Shown: positions 1 to 6,453, counted from the stretch's first letter. The stretch is 6,838 nucleotides of DNA from Burkholderiales bacterium (GCA_021298875.1 JAJTHJ010000238.1:1-6838), one strand, 5' to 3'. Notes: generated by a model not told the origin, from the sequence alone. Numbers and translations: made by a program.

Positions 1-428
1 ACGAGATGCATGTCGATGGCGCGGTCGGTACGCGGATGTTCTACAACGGGGGCCTGTTCGACTTCGCCGCCGCGCAGCGGGCGGCGGGCCGCACCACGGT
101 TGGCGTGGAGAACCTGTACGTGATCCACAACGGCCAGTTGCGGCCAGTGCCGGCGCAGACGCCGCGCACCCTGCGCGGCATCGGCGCCCGCGCGCTCGCC
201 AGCACCGGCAAGTCGGCGGCGGTCGGCGACCTGTTCCGCATCTACGTGCTGGCGCAGCGCGGCGGCGGCAACCTGCGCTGGATTACGCTGCCCGCGGGTG
301 TCGAAATCGAAGGCGAGGAGACCTTCGACCCGGTGGCAATGACCGCGCTGTTCGAGGTGGGCTACGCGCTCGGCGCAAAAGGCCCGCCGTGGATCGACCG
401 GCTGCCGGGGTTCTCCGGCGATCACTAG
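1..428 (+). CDS. Patatin-like phospholipase, C-terminal part (5' end outside the window)
   Basis: The open frame enters from the left edge (first full codon at 3) and stops at TAG 426-428, leaving about 141 residues. It begins 'EMHVDGAVGTRMF'. In bacterial patatin-like phospholipases the catalytic aspartate of the Ser-Asp dyad sits in a DG[GA] motif of this kind, so the Asp encoded at 15-17 is the probable catalytic residue. The nucleophile (GxSxG) and oxyanion-hole half would lie upstream. The later stretches 'VENLYVIHNGQL', 'GDLFRIYVLAQRGGG' and 'FDPVAMTALFEVGYALG' resemble the C-terminal half of this family as I remember it. Such enzymes hydrolyse acyl chains from phospholipids or other lipids, and many are exported or lipoproteins, but the N-terminus needed to judge that is missing. 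The gene converges on the small membrane-protein gene, with only 14 bases between the stop codons. Family assignment is fairly sure; the substrate is unknown. Confidence 0.8.
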   Translation, partial: EMHVDGAVGTRMFYNGGLFDFAAAQRAAGRTTVGVENLYVIHNGQLRPVPAQTPRTLRGIGARALASTGKSAAVGDLFRIYVLAQRGGGNLRWITLPAGVEIEGEETFDPVAMTALFEVGYALGAKGPPWIDRLPGFSGDH

Positions 429-442
429 CTCTTGCATCGCCG
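416..442. terminator. Inverted repeat between convergent genes, possible bidirectional terminator
   Basis: CGGCGAT (416-422) is followed after 13 bases by its exact reverse complement ATCGCCG (436-442). The repeat straddles the stop codon of the patatin-like gene and ends next to the stop codon of the convergent small gene (443-445). Its place is right for a shared terminator, but neither strand shows a T-tract after the stem, so it is not a canonical intrinsic terminator. It could also be a stem that protects mRNA 3' ends, or chance in GC-rich DNA. Confidence 0.3.
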
Positions 443-979
443 CTACCCCACCGCCAGCGCGACCGGCATCGCCGCCAGCCGCTCGTACAAGCGCGCTTCG
501 GCGCGGATCGGCCACCAGTCGTAGAGAAAAATCTCCAACGGCCGCCACAGCGCCACCCAGGCGCCGATCACGAAGCTGTCGACGGCAAAGCTTGCGGCCA
601 AGCCCGACAGAATGCGCGGCGCAACCCATTCGGCGAAGGCGACCGCCACCGCGACGAACGCCAAGCCGATCCCCAGGCTGATGCGGCCGGTGCGGAACAG
701 ATCGCGCAGGCGCCGCCGCTCGACCGCAGCGCGCCGCGCGTAGTGCTGGCGCACGCTGGCGGCGACCTCCGCGTCGTCGGCGGCAGCCTCGCGCGACAAC
801 TGCACGCGCAGTGCGAGCGCGCTGCCGGCCGGCAACTCGCGCGCCGACTCGACGATGAACTCGTCGGCGCGCGGGTCGAGGTCGCGCTCGCGAAACGGCG
901 CCGGGTCGAGCGCGTCGAACAACTGGCGCGGCTCGTCGAGCCGGATCTCGATGGGCGCGGCGGCGACGCTCACGCTCAC
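443..979 (-). CDS. Conserved small membrane protein of unknown function, coupled to the RND pump
   Basis: I recognise a conserved proteobacterial hypothetical family but know no assigned function. The start GTG (979-977) overlaps the pump's TGA (978-976) as GTGA; a second in-frame GTG lies at 973-971 and neither has a clear Shine-Dalgarno sequence, so reinitiation by terminating ribosomes is likely. The product is 178 aa. Residues 1-99 are soluble and charged, with 'LFDALDPAPFRERDLDPRAD' at about 20-39 and 'FIVESARELP' at 41-50. An Arg-rich segment (82-99, including 'RRAAVERRRLRDLFR') precedes two hydrophobic helices at about 100-118 and 125-152. The second runs into the aromatic motif 'WRPLEIFLYDWWPI' (145-158), followed by a basic amphipathic tail. 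The soluble N-terminal part has no signal peptide and is probably cytoplasmic. The coupling suggests a pump accessory, assembly or membrane-organising role; this is inference from position only. Confidence 0.85.
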   Translation of the reverse strand: MSVSVAAAPIEIRLDEPRQLFDALDPAPFRERDLDPRADEFIVESARELPAGSALALRVQLSREAAADDAEVAASVRQHYARRAAVERRRLRDLFRTGRISLGIGLAFVAVAVAFAEWVAPRILSGLAASFAVDSFVIGAWVALWRPLEIFLYDWWPIRAEARLYERLAAMPVALAVG

Positions 980-3900
980 CCCGCAGGCGTGGCGGGTGCG
1001 GGCGCGGCGCCGGGCGCGCCCGGCTTGCCGCCGAACACGGCCACGTACAGCGTCGGCAGCACGACGAGGGTAAGCAGCGTGGCGATCATCAACCCGCCCA
1101 TGATCGCGAAGGCCATCGGCCCCCAGAACACGGTGGGCGCGATCGGGATCAGCCCGAGCACGGTGGAAAACGCGGTCAGCGCCATCGGCCGCAGGCGCGA
1201 ACTGGCAGCGGCGACCGCCGCGTCCCACACGCTCTTGCCGGAGGCCACGTCGGTTTCGATCTGCACGATCAAAATGACCGCGTTCTTGGCGACCATGCCG
1301 AGCAGCGACAGGATGCCGAGAATCGCGACGAAGCCCAGCGGCCGGTTGAATACCAGCAGCGACAGCACCACGCCGATGATCGACAGCGGCAGGATCGCCA
1401 GGATGATCCCGAGCTTGCGGAAGCTCTGCAACTGGAACATCAGCACGGTGATCATCAACAGCAGCATCAGCGGCACCACCGCGAACACCGAGGCCTGCGA
1501 GACCGCGCTCTCTTCGGCGATGCCGCCGGTGTCGATCCGGTAGCCCTTGGGCAGCTTGGCGTTGAGTTCCGCGATCCGCGGTTCGAGTTCGGCCACCACG
1601 GTGGCCGGCAGCACGCCGGGCACCACGTCGGCGCGCACCGTCAGCGTGGGCGCGCGGTCGCGCCGCCACACCAGCGGGTACTCCTGCTCGTACTCGAAGC
1701 TTGCCAACTGGCCGAGCGGCACCGTGCGGCCGTTGGCCAACGGAATCTGCAAGGCGCGCAGAGTGGCGACCTCGCTGCGCTCGTCGGCCACCGCGCGCGC
1801 GACCACGTTGATCAGATAGATGTTGTCGCGCACCTGGGTCAGGGTCGAACCGCTGGTGGCGGCGTTGAGCACGACCGCCAGCGCCGCCGAACTGACGCCG
1901 AGCCGGCGCGCTTCGTCCTGATCGACCTTGACGCGCAACTGGCGCGCCGGTTCCATCCAGTCGAAATTCACGTGGCGCGCGCCGCTGCCGCTGGCGACGA
2001 CCTGCGCCAGCTGCTGGGCAATGCCCGCCACCTCGTCCTTGTCCGGGCCGCGCACGCGGTACTGGATCGGCCAGCCCACCGGCGGCCCGAGTTCCAGCGG
2101 CGACACGCGCCCCACCACGTTGGGAAACTCGTCGGCCAGCAGTTTCTCCAGCTTGACCTCGAGCCGCTTGCGCGCTTCGAGATCCTTGGCGACCACCACC
2201 GACTGGCCGAAGAACTCGTTTTGCAACTGCACGTTCAGCGGCAGGTAGAAGCGGATCGCACCGCGGCCGACGTAGCTGCTCCAATGATCGACGTCCGGGT
2301 CCTTGGCCAACGCCTGCTCGAAGCGCTTGACGGTCTCTTCGGTGGCGAAGATCGAGGCGTTTTGCCGCAGCGTCAGATCGACGACCAGTTCCGGCCGGTC
2401 GGAGGCCGGGAAGAACTGCTGCGGGACGAAACGCACGCCATAGAGCGCGGCGAAGAAGGCCGCCACCGTCACCCCAATCGTCACCCAGCGCGCGCGCATC
2501 GCGAGATTGAGAAACTTCGCGTAACCCAGCATCAGCTTGCCGGGCTGGTCCGCGCCCGCCTCGGGCGGCTTGAGCAGTGCCATGCCGATCACCGGCGCGA
2601 AGATCACCGCCACCAACCACGACGTGACGAGCGCAATGGCCACCACCGCGAAGATCGAGAAGGTGTACTCGCCGGCCGAGCTTTGGGCGAACCCGATCGG
2701 CACGAACCCGGCAATGGTGATCAGCGTGCCGGCCAACATCGGCGCAGCGAGTGTGGCGTAGGCGAAGGTGGCGGCGCGCTCCTTGGTGTCGCCGGCGGCC
2801 AGCCGGCGCAGCATCGCGTCCACAGTGGTCATCGCATCGTCCACCAGCAGGGTCAGCGCGATGATCAGAGCGCCGAGCGAGATGCGGTGCAGGTCGATGC
2901 CGTAGATCTGCATCACCGCGAACACGATGGCGAGTGTCAGCGGGATGGCAAGCGCCACCACCGCCCCCGGCCGCACGCCGAGGGCGACGAAACTCACCCC
3001 GAGGATGATGACCACCGCCTGCCACAGCGAGGTCATGAAGTCGCTGATCGCCACGTCCACCGTGACTGCCTGATCGGCGACCAGAATCGGCTCGATGCCG
3101 TGCGGCAGGCCGGCGCGGATGTCGGCCATCTCTTCCTTGATGCGTTGGCCGAGGGCCAGGATGTCGCCGCCGTCGCGCATCGCCACCGCCAGGCCGATGG
3201 CCGGCTTGCCGTTGACGTGGAACATCGGCTGCGGCGGATCGGCGGTGCCGCGCCGCACGGTCGCCACGTCCGACAACCGCAGCGTGCGGCCGTTGACCGA
3301 GAAGTTGACCGCCTTCAAGTCTTCTTCGGAGTCGAAGGCGCCCGACACCCGCAGGAAGATGCGCTCCTCGTTGGTGTTCATCACCCCGGCCGGCCGCACG
3401 ACGTTCTGCGCCTGCAAGGCCGCCACCAGCGCCGGGTACGACAGCCCCAGCCCGGCCAGCTTGGCGGGGGAAAACTCGAGAAAGATGCGCTCGTCCTGCG
3501 CGCCGAGGATCTCCACCTTCGACACGTCCGGCACCGCCAGCAGGCGCGAGCGGATGCCCTCGACCGTGTCGCGCAACTCGCGCTGCGAGAAGCCGTCGGC
3601 GGTGAAGCCGTAGATGATCCCGTAGGTGTCGCCGAAGTCGTCGTTGAACCCCGGCCCGATCACCCCCTGCGGCAGCGTGTGGCGCATGTCGCCGACGTTC
3701 TTGCGCACCTGGTACCAGATGTCAGGCACGACCGCCGCCGGCGTGGACTGCTCCAGCTCGACGAAGATCGTGGTGAAGCCCGCCGTGGTGTAGCTGCGCA
3801 CGCGATCCAGGTGCCGCGTCTCTTGCAGCGTGCGCTCGATGCGCTCGGTGACCTGGGTCAGCGTGTCGTCCATCGACGCGCCCGGCCAGCCGGCGAAGAC

Positions 3901-4047
3901 GACCATCGTGCGGAAGGTGAAGGCCGGATCCTCGCCGCGCCCGAGCCGCATGAACGCCAGCGACCCGGCGATCACCGCCGCGATCATGAAGTAGATGACG
4001 AGCGAGCGACGCGCGATCGCCCACTCGGACAGATTGGGGCCGATCAC
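976..4047 (-). CDS. Efflux RND transporter permease subunit (HAE-1/AcrB-like)
   Basis: This is a 1023-aa inner-membrane proton/substrate antiporter, close to the family's usual length of about 1,040. Hydrophobic segments follow the RND plan: TM1 at about 14-33, a large periplasmic loop (34-335), TM2-TM6 at about 338-490, TM7 at about 519-537, a second periplasmic loop (540-850) and TM8-TM12 at about 851-1004. The TM4 motif 'LLVDDAMTTVD' gives the paired Asp403/Asp404, and 'GMVAKNAVILIV' gives Lys921. These match the AcrB proton-relay residues Asp407/Asp408/Lys940. TM4 has a DD pair instead of the DGA pattern of CzcA-type metal pumps, which argues for an organic substrate; which one cannot be read from the sequence. 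The start is GTG (4047-4045), overlapping the adaptor's TGA (4046-4044), with GGAG (4058-4055) 7 bases upstream. The next Met (residue 21) lies inside TM1 and is too late. The C-terminus carries a short Pro/Ala/Gly tail (about 1007-1023). Confidence 0.96.
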   Translation of the reverse strand: MIGPNLSEWAIARRSLVIYFMIAAVIAGSLAFMRLGRGEDPAFTFRTMVVFAGWPGASMDDTLTQVTERIERTLQETRHLDRVRSYTTAGFTTIFVELEQSTPAAVVPDIWYQVRKNVGDMRHTLPQGVIGPGFNDDFGDTYGIIYGFTADGFSQRELRDTVEGIRSRLLAVPDVSKVEILGAQDERIFLEFSPAKLAGLGLSYPALVAALQAQNVVRPAGVMNTNEERIFLRVSGAFDSEEDLKAVNFSVNGRTLRLSDVATVRRGTADPPQPMFHVNGKPAIGLAVAMRDGGDILALGQRIKEEMADIRAGLPHGIEPILVADQAVTVDVAISDFMTSLWQAVVIILGVSFVALGVRPGAVVALAIPLTLAIVFAVMQIYGIDLHRISLGALIIALTLLVDDAMTTVDAMLRRLAAGDTKERAATFAYATLAAPMLAGTLITIAGFVPIGFAQSSAGEYTFSIFAVVAIALVTSWLVAVIFAPVIGMALLKPPEAGADQPGKLMLGYAKFLNLAMRARWVTIGVTVAAFFAALYGVRFVPQQFFPASDRPELVVDLTLRQNASIFATEETVKRFEQALAKDPDVDHWSSYVGRGAIRFYLPLNVQLQNEFFGQSVVVAKDLEARKRLEVKLEKLLADEFPNVVGRVSPLELGPPVGWPIQYRVRGPDKDEVAGIAQQLAQVVASGSGARHVNFDWMEPARQLRVKVDQDEARRLGVSSAALAVVLNAATSGSTLTQVRDNIYLINVVARAVADERSEVATLRALQIPLANGRTVPLGQLASFEYEQEYPLVWRRDRAPTLTVRADVVPGVLPATVVAELEPRIAELNAKLPKGYRIDTGGIAEESAVSQASVFAVVPLMLLLMITVLMFQLQSFRKLGIILAILPLSIIGVVLSLLVFNRPLGFVAILGILSLLGMVAKNAVILIVQIETDVASGKSVWDAAVAAASSRLRPMALTAFSTVLGLIPIAPTVFWGPMAFAIMGGLMIATLLTLVVLPTLYVAVFGGKPGAPGAAPAPATPAG

Positions 4048-5183
4048 TTGGCCGCTCCGCTCTTGGCCGCGTCGGCCCTGCGTGCGTCCAGCAGGCGCAC
4101 CTTCTGGCCCGGGCGCAGCGCCTGCACGCCGGCGGTGACGACCACGTCGCCGGCGGCAAGACCGGAAGCGACCACCACCCGCGCAGGGTCGAAGCTCGCG
4201 ACCTCGATGGGTTTCGCGGCCACCGTCTGCGTCTTGGGATCGACCACCCAGACGGAGGTCTGCCGGTCGCTGCGCACGAGCGCGGAAGCGGGGATCGAGA
4301 TCGCCGTGCCGCCCCCCGCGAGCCGCAGCGACCCGACCACCGTGCTGCCGAGCCGCATCGCCGGCGGCGGGTTATCGAGCGCAATGCGCACGCGGAAGGT
4401 GCCGGTCACCGGATCGGCGCGCGGGGCGACTTCGCGCGCGCGGCCGGTGGTGGCGACCCTGGCGTCGGTGGCCAGCGCGACCTTGACCGTGGCGTTGGCG
4501 GGCGTGGCGTCCTTGATCTGCGCCGGCACGTCGAACACCGCGTCGCGCCCGCCTTGCTTGGCCACCTGCAGCACCATGCGGCCGGCGCCGACGACTTCAC
4601 CCGGCTCGACGCCCTGCGCGGTCACGACCCCATCGACGTCCGACTCCAGCCGCGTATAGGACAGGCGGTTCTGCGCCAGCACGACCTGCGACTGCGCGGA
4701 CTCCACGGCCGACTCGGCGCTGCGGAACGCTGCCTCGGACTGCTCGAACAAGGCTTGCGAGACCGCCCGCTCGGCGACCAGGCTTTTCAAGCGGTTGTAG
4801 TTGCTGCGCGCTTCTTCCAGCCGGGCGCGGGCGCCGGCCAGTTGTGCCTGCGCCGATTGCAGCGCGCTTTGCTCGTTTTCGGCGTCGAGCCGTGCGACCA
4901 ACTGGCCGCGCCGGACCGTATCGCCGACGCCGACGGCCCGCTCCACCAGTCGCCCGTCGATGCGGAAGGCGAGGTTCACCTCGGTCTGCGCCTGCACGTT
5001 GCCGGTCAGCGACACGCCGCCGTCGAGATCGCGCTTGTCCACCGTGTAAGTGCGCACCGGGCGCACTTCCGGCGCGGGCGGCTCGGCCGCGGGGCGGCAG
5101 CCCGCAAGCGCGGCGGCGGCAAGCGCCAGACCAAGCGCCCCGAGGCGCGGTGCAAACAGGCGGGAAGGCGGGCTGGATGTCAC
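4044..5183 (-). CDS. RND efflux periplasmic adaptor (membrane fusion) lipoprotein, HlyD/AcrA family
   Basis: This 379-aa adaptor should bridge the downstream RND pump to an outer-membrane channel. The N-terminus has a signal peptide ending in the lipobox LAGC, with Cys29 the predicted lipidation site. Domains run in the usual order: first lipoyl half at about 63-100 ('GRLVERAVGVGDTVRRGQLV'), an alpha-helical hairpin at 103-170 rich in Ala/Gln/Glu/Arg (coiled coil), second lipoyl half at 171-208 ('LESDVDGVVTAQGVEPGEVV'), a beta-barrel at about 212-300 and a membrane-proximal domain at about 305-366. The start is GTG 5183-5181, chosen because a strong purine-rich site GAGGAGGAG (5197-5189) lies 5 bases upstream and the signal peptide begins directly after it. 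The open frame continues far upstream without these signs. The gene is first in the three-gene operon. Residue +2 after Cys29 is Arg, not Asp. No outer-membrane channel gene accompanies it here. Confidence 0.95.
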   Translation of the reverse strand: MTSSPPSRLFAPRLGALGLALAAAALAGCRPAAEPPAPEVRPVRTYTVDKRDLDGGVSLTGNVQAQTEVNLAFRIDGRLVERAVGVGDTVRRGQLVARLDAENEQSALQSAQAQLAGARARLEEARSNYNRLKSLVAERAVSQALFEQSEAAFRSAESAVESAQSQVVLAQNRLSYTRLESDVDGVVTAQGVEPGEVVGAGRMVLQVAKQGGRDAVFDVPAQIKDATPANATVKVALATDARVATTGRAREVAPRADPVTGTFRVRIALDNPPPAMRLGSTVVGSLRLAGGGTAISIPASALVRSDRQTSVWVVDPKTQTVAAKPIEVASFDPARVVVASGLAAGDVVVTAGVQALRPGQKVRLLDARRADAAKSGAAK

Positions 5184-5188
5184 GTGAA

Positions 5189-5197
5189 CTCCTCCTC
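5189..5197 (-). promoter_or_regulatory. Ribosome binding site deciding the adaptor GTG start
   Basis: The minus strand reads GAGGAGGAG followed by 5 bases (TTCAC) and GTG. This strong Shine-Dalgarno sequence fixes the adaptor start at 5183 even though the open frame runs on to about 6206 without a stop. Confidence 0.8.
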
Positions 5198-5256
5198 GAG
5201 CGGCGAACCTGACCTGACCGGGAAGCGCCAGGTTCCAAGCGCAAACGCAGTCGCGA

Positions 5257-5285
5257 ACGATACGCGAGAGATCGCCGAATGTGTG
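5257..5285 (-). promoter_or_regulatory. Weak candidate sigma-70 promoter for the efflux operon
   Basis: On the minus strand, CACACA (5285-5280) and TATCGT (5262-5257) are separated by 17 bases, matching the -35 and -10 consensus at 3 of 6 and 4 of 6 positions. The -10 lies inside the TCGCG-N7-CGCGA dyad (5251-5267), a typical place for a repressor to act. Transcription would start near 5250, leaving an untranslated leader of roughly 65 bases that contains the GAACCTG dyad. The match is poor and could be chance. Confidence 0.25.
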
Positions 5286-5369
5286 TGACCGAGCACGCTC
5301 GCCGGTTGTGCGGCTGGGCGGTTCCGTGGCATCGTGCGGCGCCGACCGACTCTGCATGCACACGCTCCG

Positions 5370-6401
5370 ATGCGCCCCACCCCGTTGTTCGCTTGCGCCC
5401 TGCTCGCCGCCATTGCGGCACCCGCTGCCGCGCAACCCACTACCGCCGGCGAATGCCATGCGATCGCCGATGCCACGCAGCGGCTCGCCTGCTACGACCG
5501 CGCCACGGGCCGCGCCGAAGCAGCGCCCGCCGCACGCCCCGCCGAGCCGACCGCAGCCTTGCAGGCCGCCGCCACGCCCAGCGCGCCACCGGCGGCACCC
5601 CCAGCCTCGCTGCTCGACGAGTCCTGGGCCTTGACGCCGGAGTCCGACCGCTACGCGCTGAAGTTCTACAACTCGAACTACCTGCTGTTCGGCCGCTACA
5701 GCAGCAGCGTGAACAACGCGCCGTTCTCGCCAGTCTTCGATGCCGCCGGCATCCCCGACCAGCAGTTGAACTCGACCGAGGCCAAGTTCCAAATCAGCGG
5801 CAAGTTGCGCTTGTGGGCCACCGACGACCGCCGCTGGGGCCTGTGGGCGGCGTACACGCAGCAGAGCAACTGGCAGGTCTACAACGGCGACGTGTCGCGC
5901 CCGTTCCGCGAAACCAACTACATGCCGGAACTTTTTGCGAGCTACAACCCCGAACTCGCCTGGGGCGACTGGCGCTGGCCGGTGGTCACGCTGGGCCTGA
6001 ACCACCAGTCCAATGGGCGCTCCGATCCGTTGTCGCGCAGTTGGAACCGTGTGTTTGCCCAGTTTGGCGTCGAGAACGGCAACCTCGCGCTGTACCTGAA
6101 GCTCTGGTCGCGCATCTCCGAAAGCGCAGAGAAAGACGACAACCCGGATATCACCGACTACTACGGCCACGGCCAGATCGATGCGATCTACCGCTGGCGC
6201 GGCCACAGCTTCACCGGCAGCCTGCGCGGCAACGTCGGCACCGGCAAGGGCGCGGTACAGGCCGGCTGGTTCAGCCCGCCGTTTCTAGGCACACTGCGCG
6301 GCTACGTGCAGGTGTTTTCCGGCTACGGCGAAAGCATGATCGACTACAACTGGCGCCAGACCACGATTGGAATCGGCATCGCATTGAGCGACGGCCTGTA
6401 G
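5370..6401 (+). CDS. pldA: Outer-membrane phospholipase A (OMPLA)
   Basis: This is a 343-aa, 12-strand beta-barrel enzyme that hydrolyses phospholipids misplaced in the outer leaflet of the outer membrane, active as a calcium-dependent dimer in the E. coli homologue. The active-site block 'NHQSNGRSDPLSRSWNR' (211-227) carries His212, Ser214 and Asn226, spaced exactly as E. coli His142/Ser144/Asn156. Arg217, Ser222 and Ser176 (before 'PFRETNY', 178-184) match the calcium-site residues Arg147, Ser152 and Ser106. 'DDNPDIT' (256-262) and 'SGYGES.IDYN' (317-327) are further family blocks. A signal peptide ends near Ala21 (AAA|Q). Residues 29-41 form a Cys-x11-Cys motif within 'CHAIADATQRLACYD', then a Pro/Ala-rich linker (about 50-80) leads to the barrel. 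The start ATG 5370 puts the signal peptide first; an in-frame GTG at 5334 would add 12 residues. Neither has a clear ribosome binding site. The last residue is Leu, where many barrels end in Phe. Confidence 0.96.
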   Translation: MRPTPLFACALLAAIAAPAAAQPTTAGECHAIADATQRLACYDRATGRAEAAPAARPAEPTAALQAAATPSAPPAAPPASLLDESWALTPESDRYALKFYNSNYLLFGRYSSSVNNAPFSPVFDAAGIPDQQLNSTEAKFQISGKLRLWATDDRRWGLWAAYTQQSNWQVYNGDVSRPFRETNYMPELFASYNPELAWGDWRWPVVTLGLNHQSNGRSDPLSRSWNRVFAQFGVENGNLALYLKLWSRISESAEKDDNPDITDYYGHGQIDAIYRWRGHSFTGSLRGNVGTGKGAVQAGWFSPPFLGTLRGYVQVFSGYGESMIDYNWRQTTIGIGIALSDGL

Positions 6402-6438
6402 CCTTCACCCCTTCCGCAGCCCGCGCTGCACTCTCACC

Positions 6439-6444
6439 GAGGAG
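6439..6444 (+). promoter_or_regulatory. Ribosome binding site of the glycine-zipper gene
   Basis: GAGGAG lies 9 bases before ATG 6454, supporting that start. The 52-base gap after pldA (6402-6453) shows no clear promoter or terminator, so the gene may be cotranscribed with pldA. Confidence 0.6.
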
Positions 6445-6453
6445 CTTCTTCCC

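Larger units (their letters stand above)
5184..5369. promoter_or_regulatory. Divergent intergenic control region (efflux operon / pldA) with inverted repeats
   Basis: These 186 bases must hold the promoters for the leftward efflux operon and the rightward pldA. Three inverted repeats are visible: GAACCTG (5205-5211) with CAGGTTC (5229-5235) after 17 bases; TCGCG (5251-5255) with CGCGA (5263-5267) after 7 bases; and CGAGC (5290-5294) with GCTCG (5297-5301) after 2 bases. The first lies between the putative promoter and the adaptor start, so it could be an operator or a 5'-UTR stem. Regulators of RND operons, often TetR-type, commonly bind such dyads, but no regulator gene is in the window. No convincing pldA promoter could be picked out. 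Confidence 0.5.

Noticed and set aside
389..1543. A + strand open frame of 384 codons opposite the small gene and the pump's 3' end
   Set aside because: It overlaps the patatin stop in another frame, and its Arg/Ala-rich translation has no recognisable family.
980..3025. In-frame upstream extension of the small membrane-protein gene
   Set aside because: Upstream of codon 979 the frame overlaps the pump gene and gives Arg/Gly-rich nonsense. The recognisable protein begins at the GTGA overlap.
976..4047. Heavy-metal (CzcA-type) RND pump
   Set aside because: TM4 has the DD pair of HAE-1 pumps, not the DGA pattern of HME pumps, and no Met- or His-rich metal-binding segments are visible.
1972..4659. 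A long + strand open frame (895 codons) opposite the pump and adaptor genes
   Set aside because: It is antisense to two clear genes. Its translation is rich in Arg/His/Asp without domain structure, as expected for a GC-rich shadow frame.
5184..6206. In-frame upstream extension of the adaptor gene
   Set aside because: It runs antisense through pldA. The ribosome binding site and signal peptide fix the start at 5183.
6416..6429. Hairpin GCAGC-CCGC-GCTGC after pldA as a terminator
   Set aside because: The 5-bp stem with a 4-base loop has no following T-tract and lies just before a gene with its own ribosome binding site. It is too weak to call.
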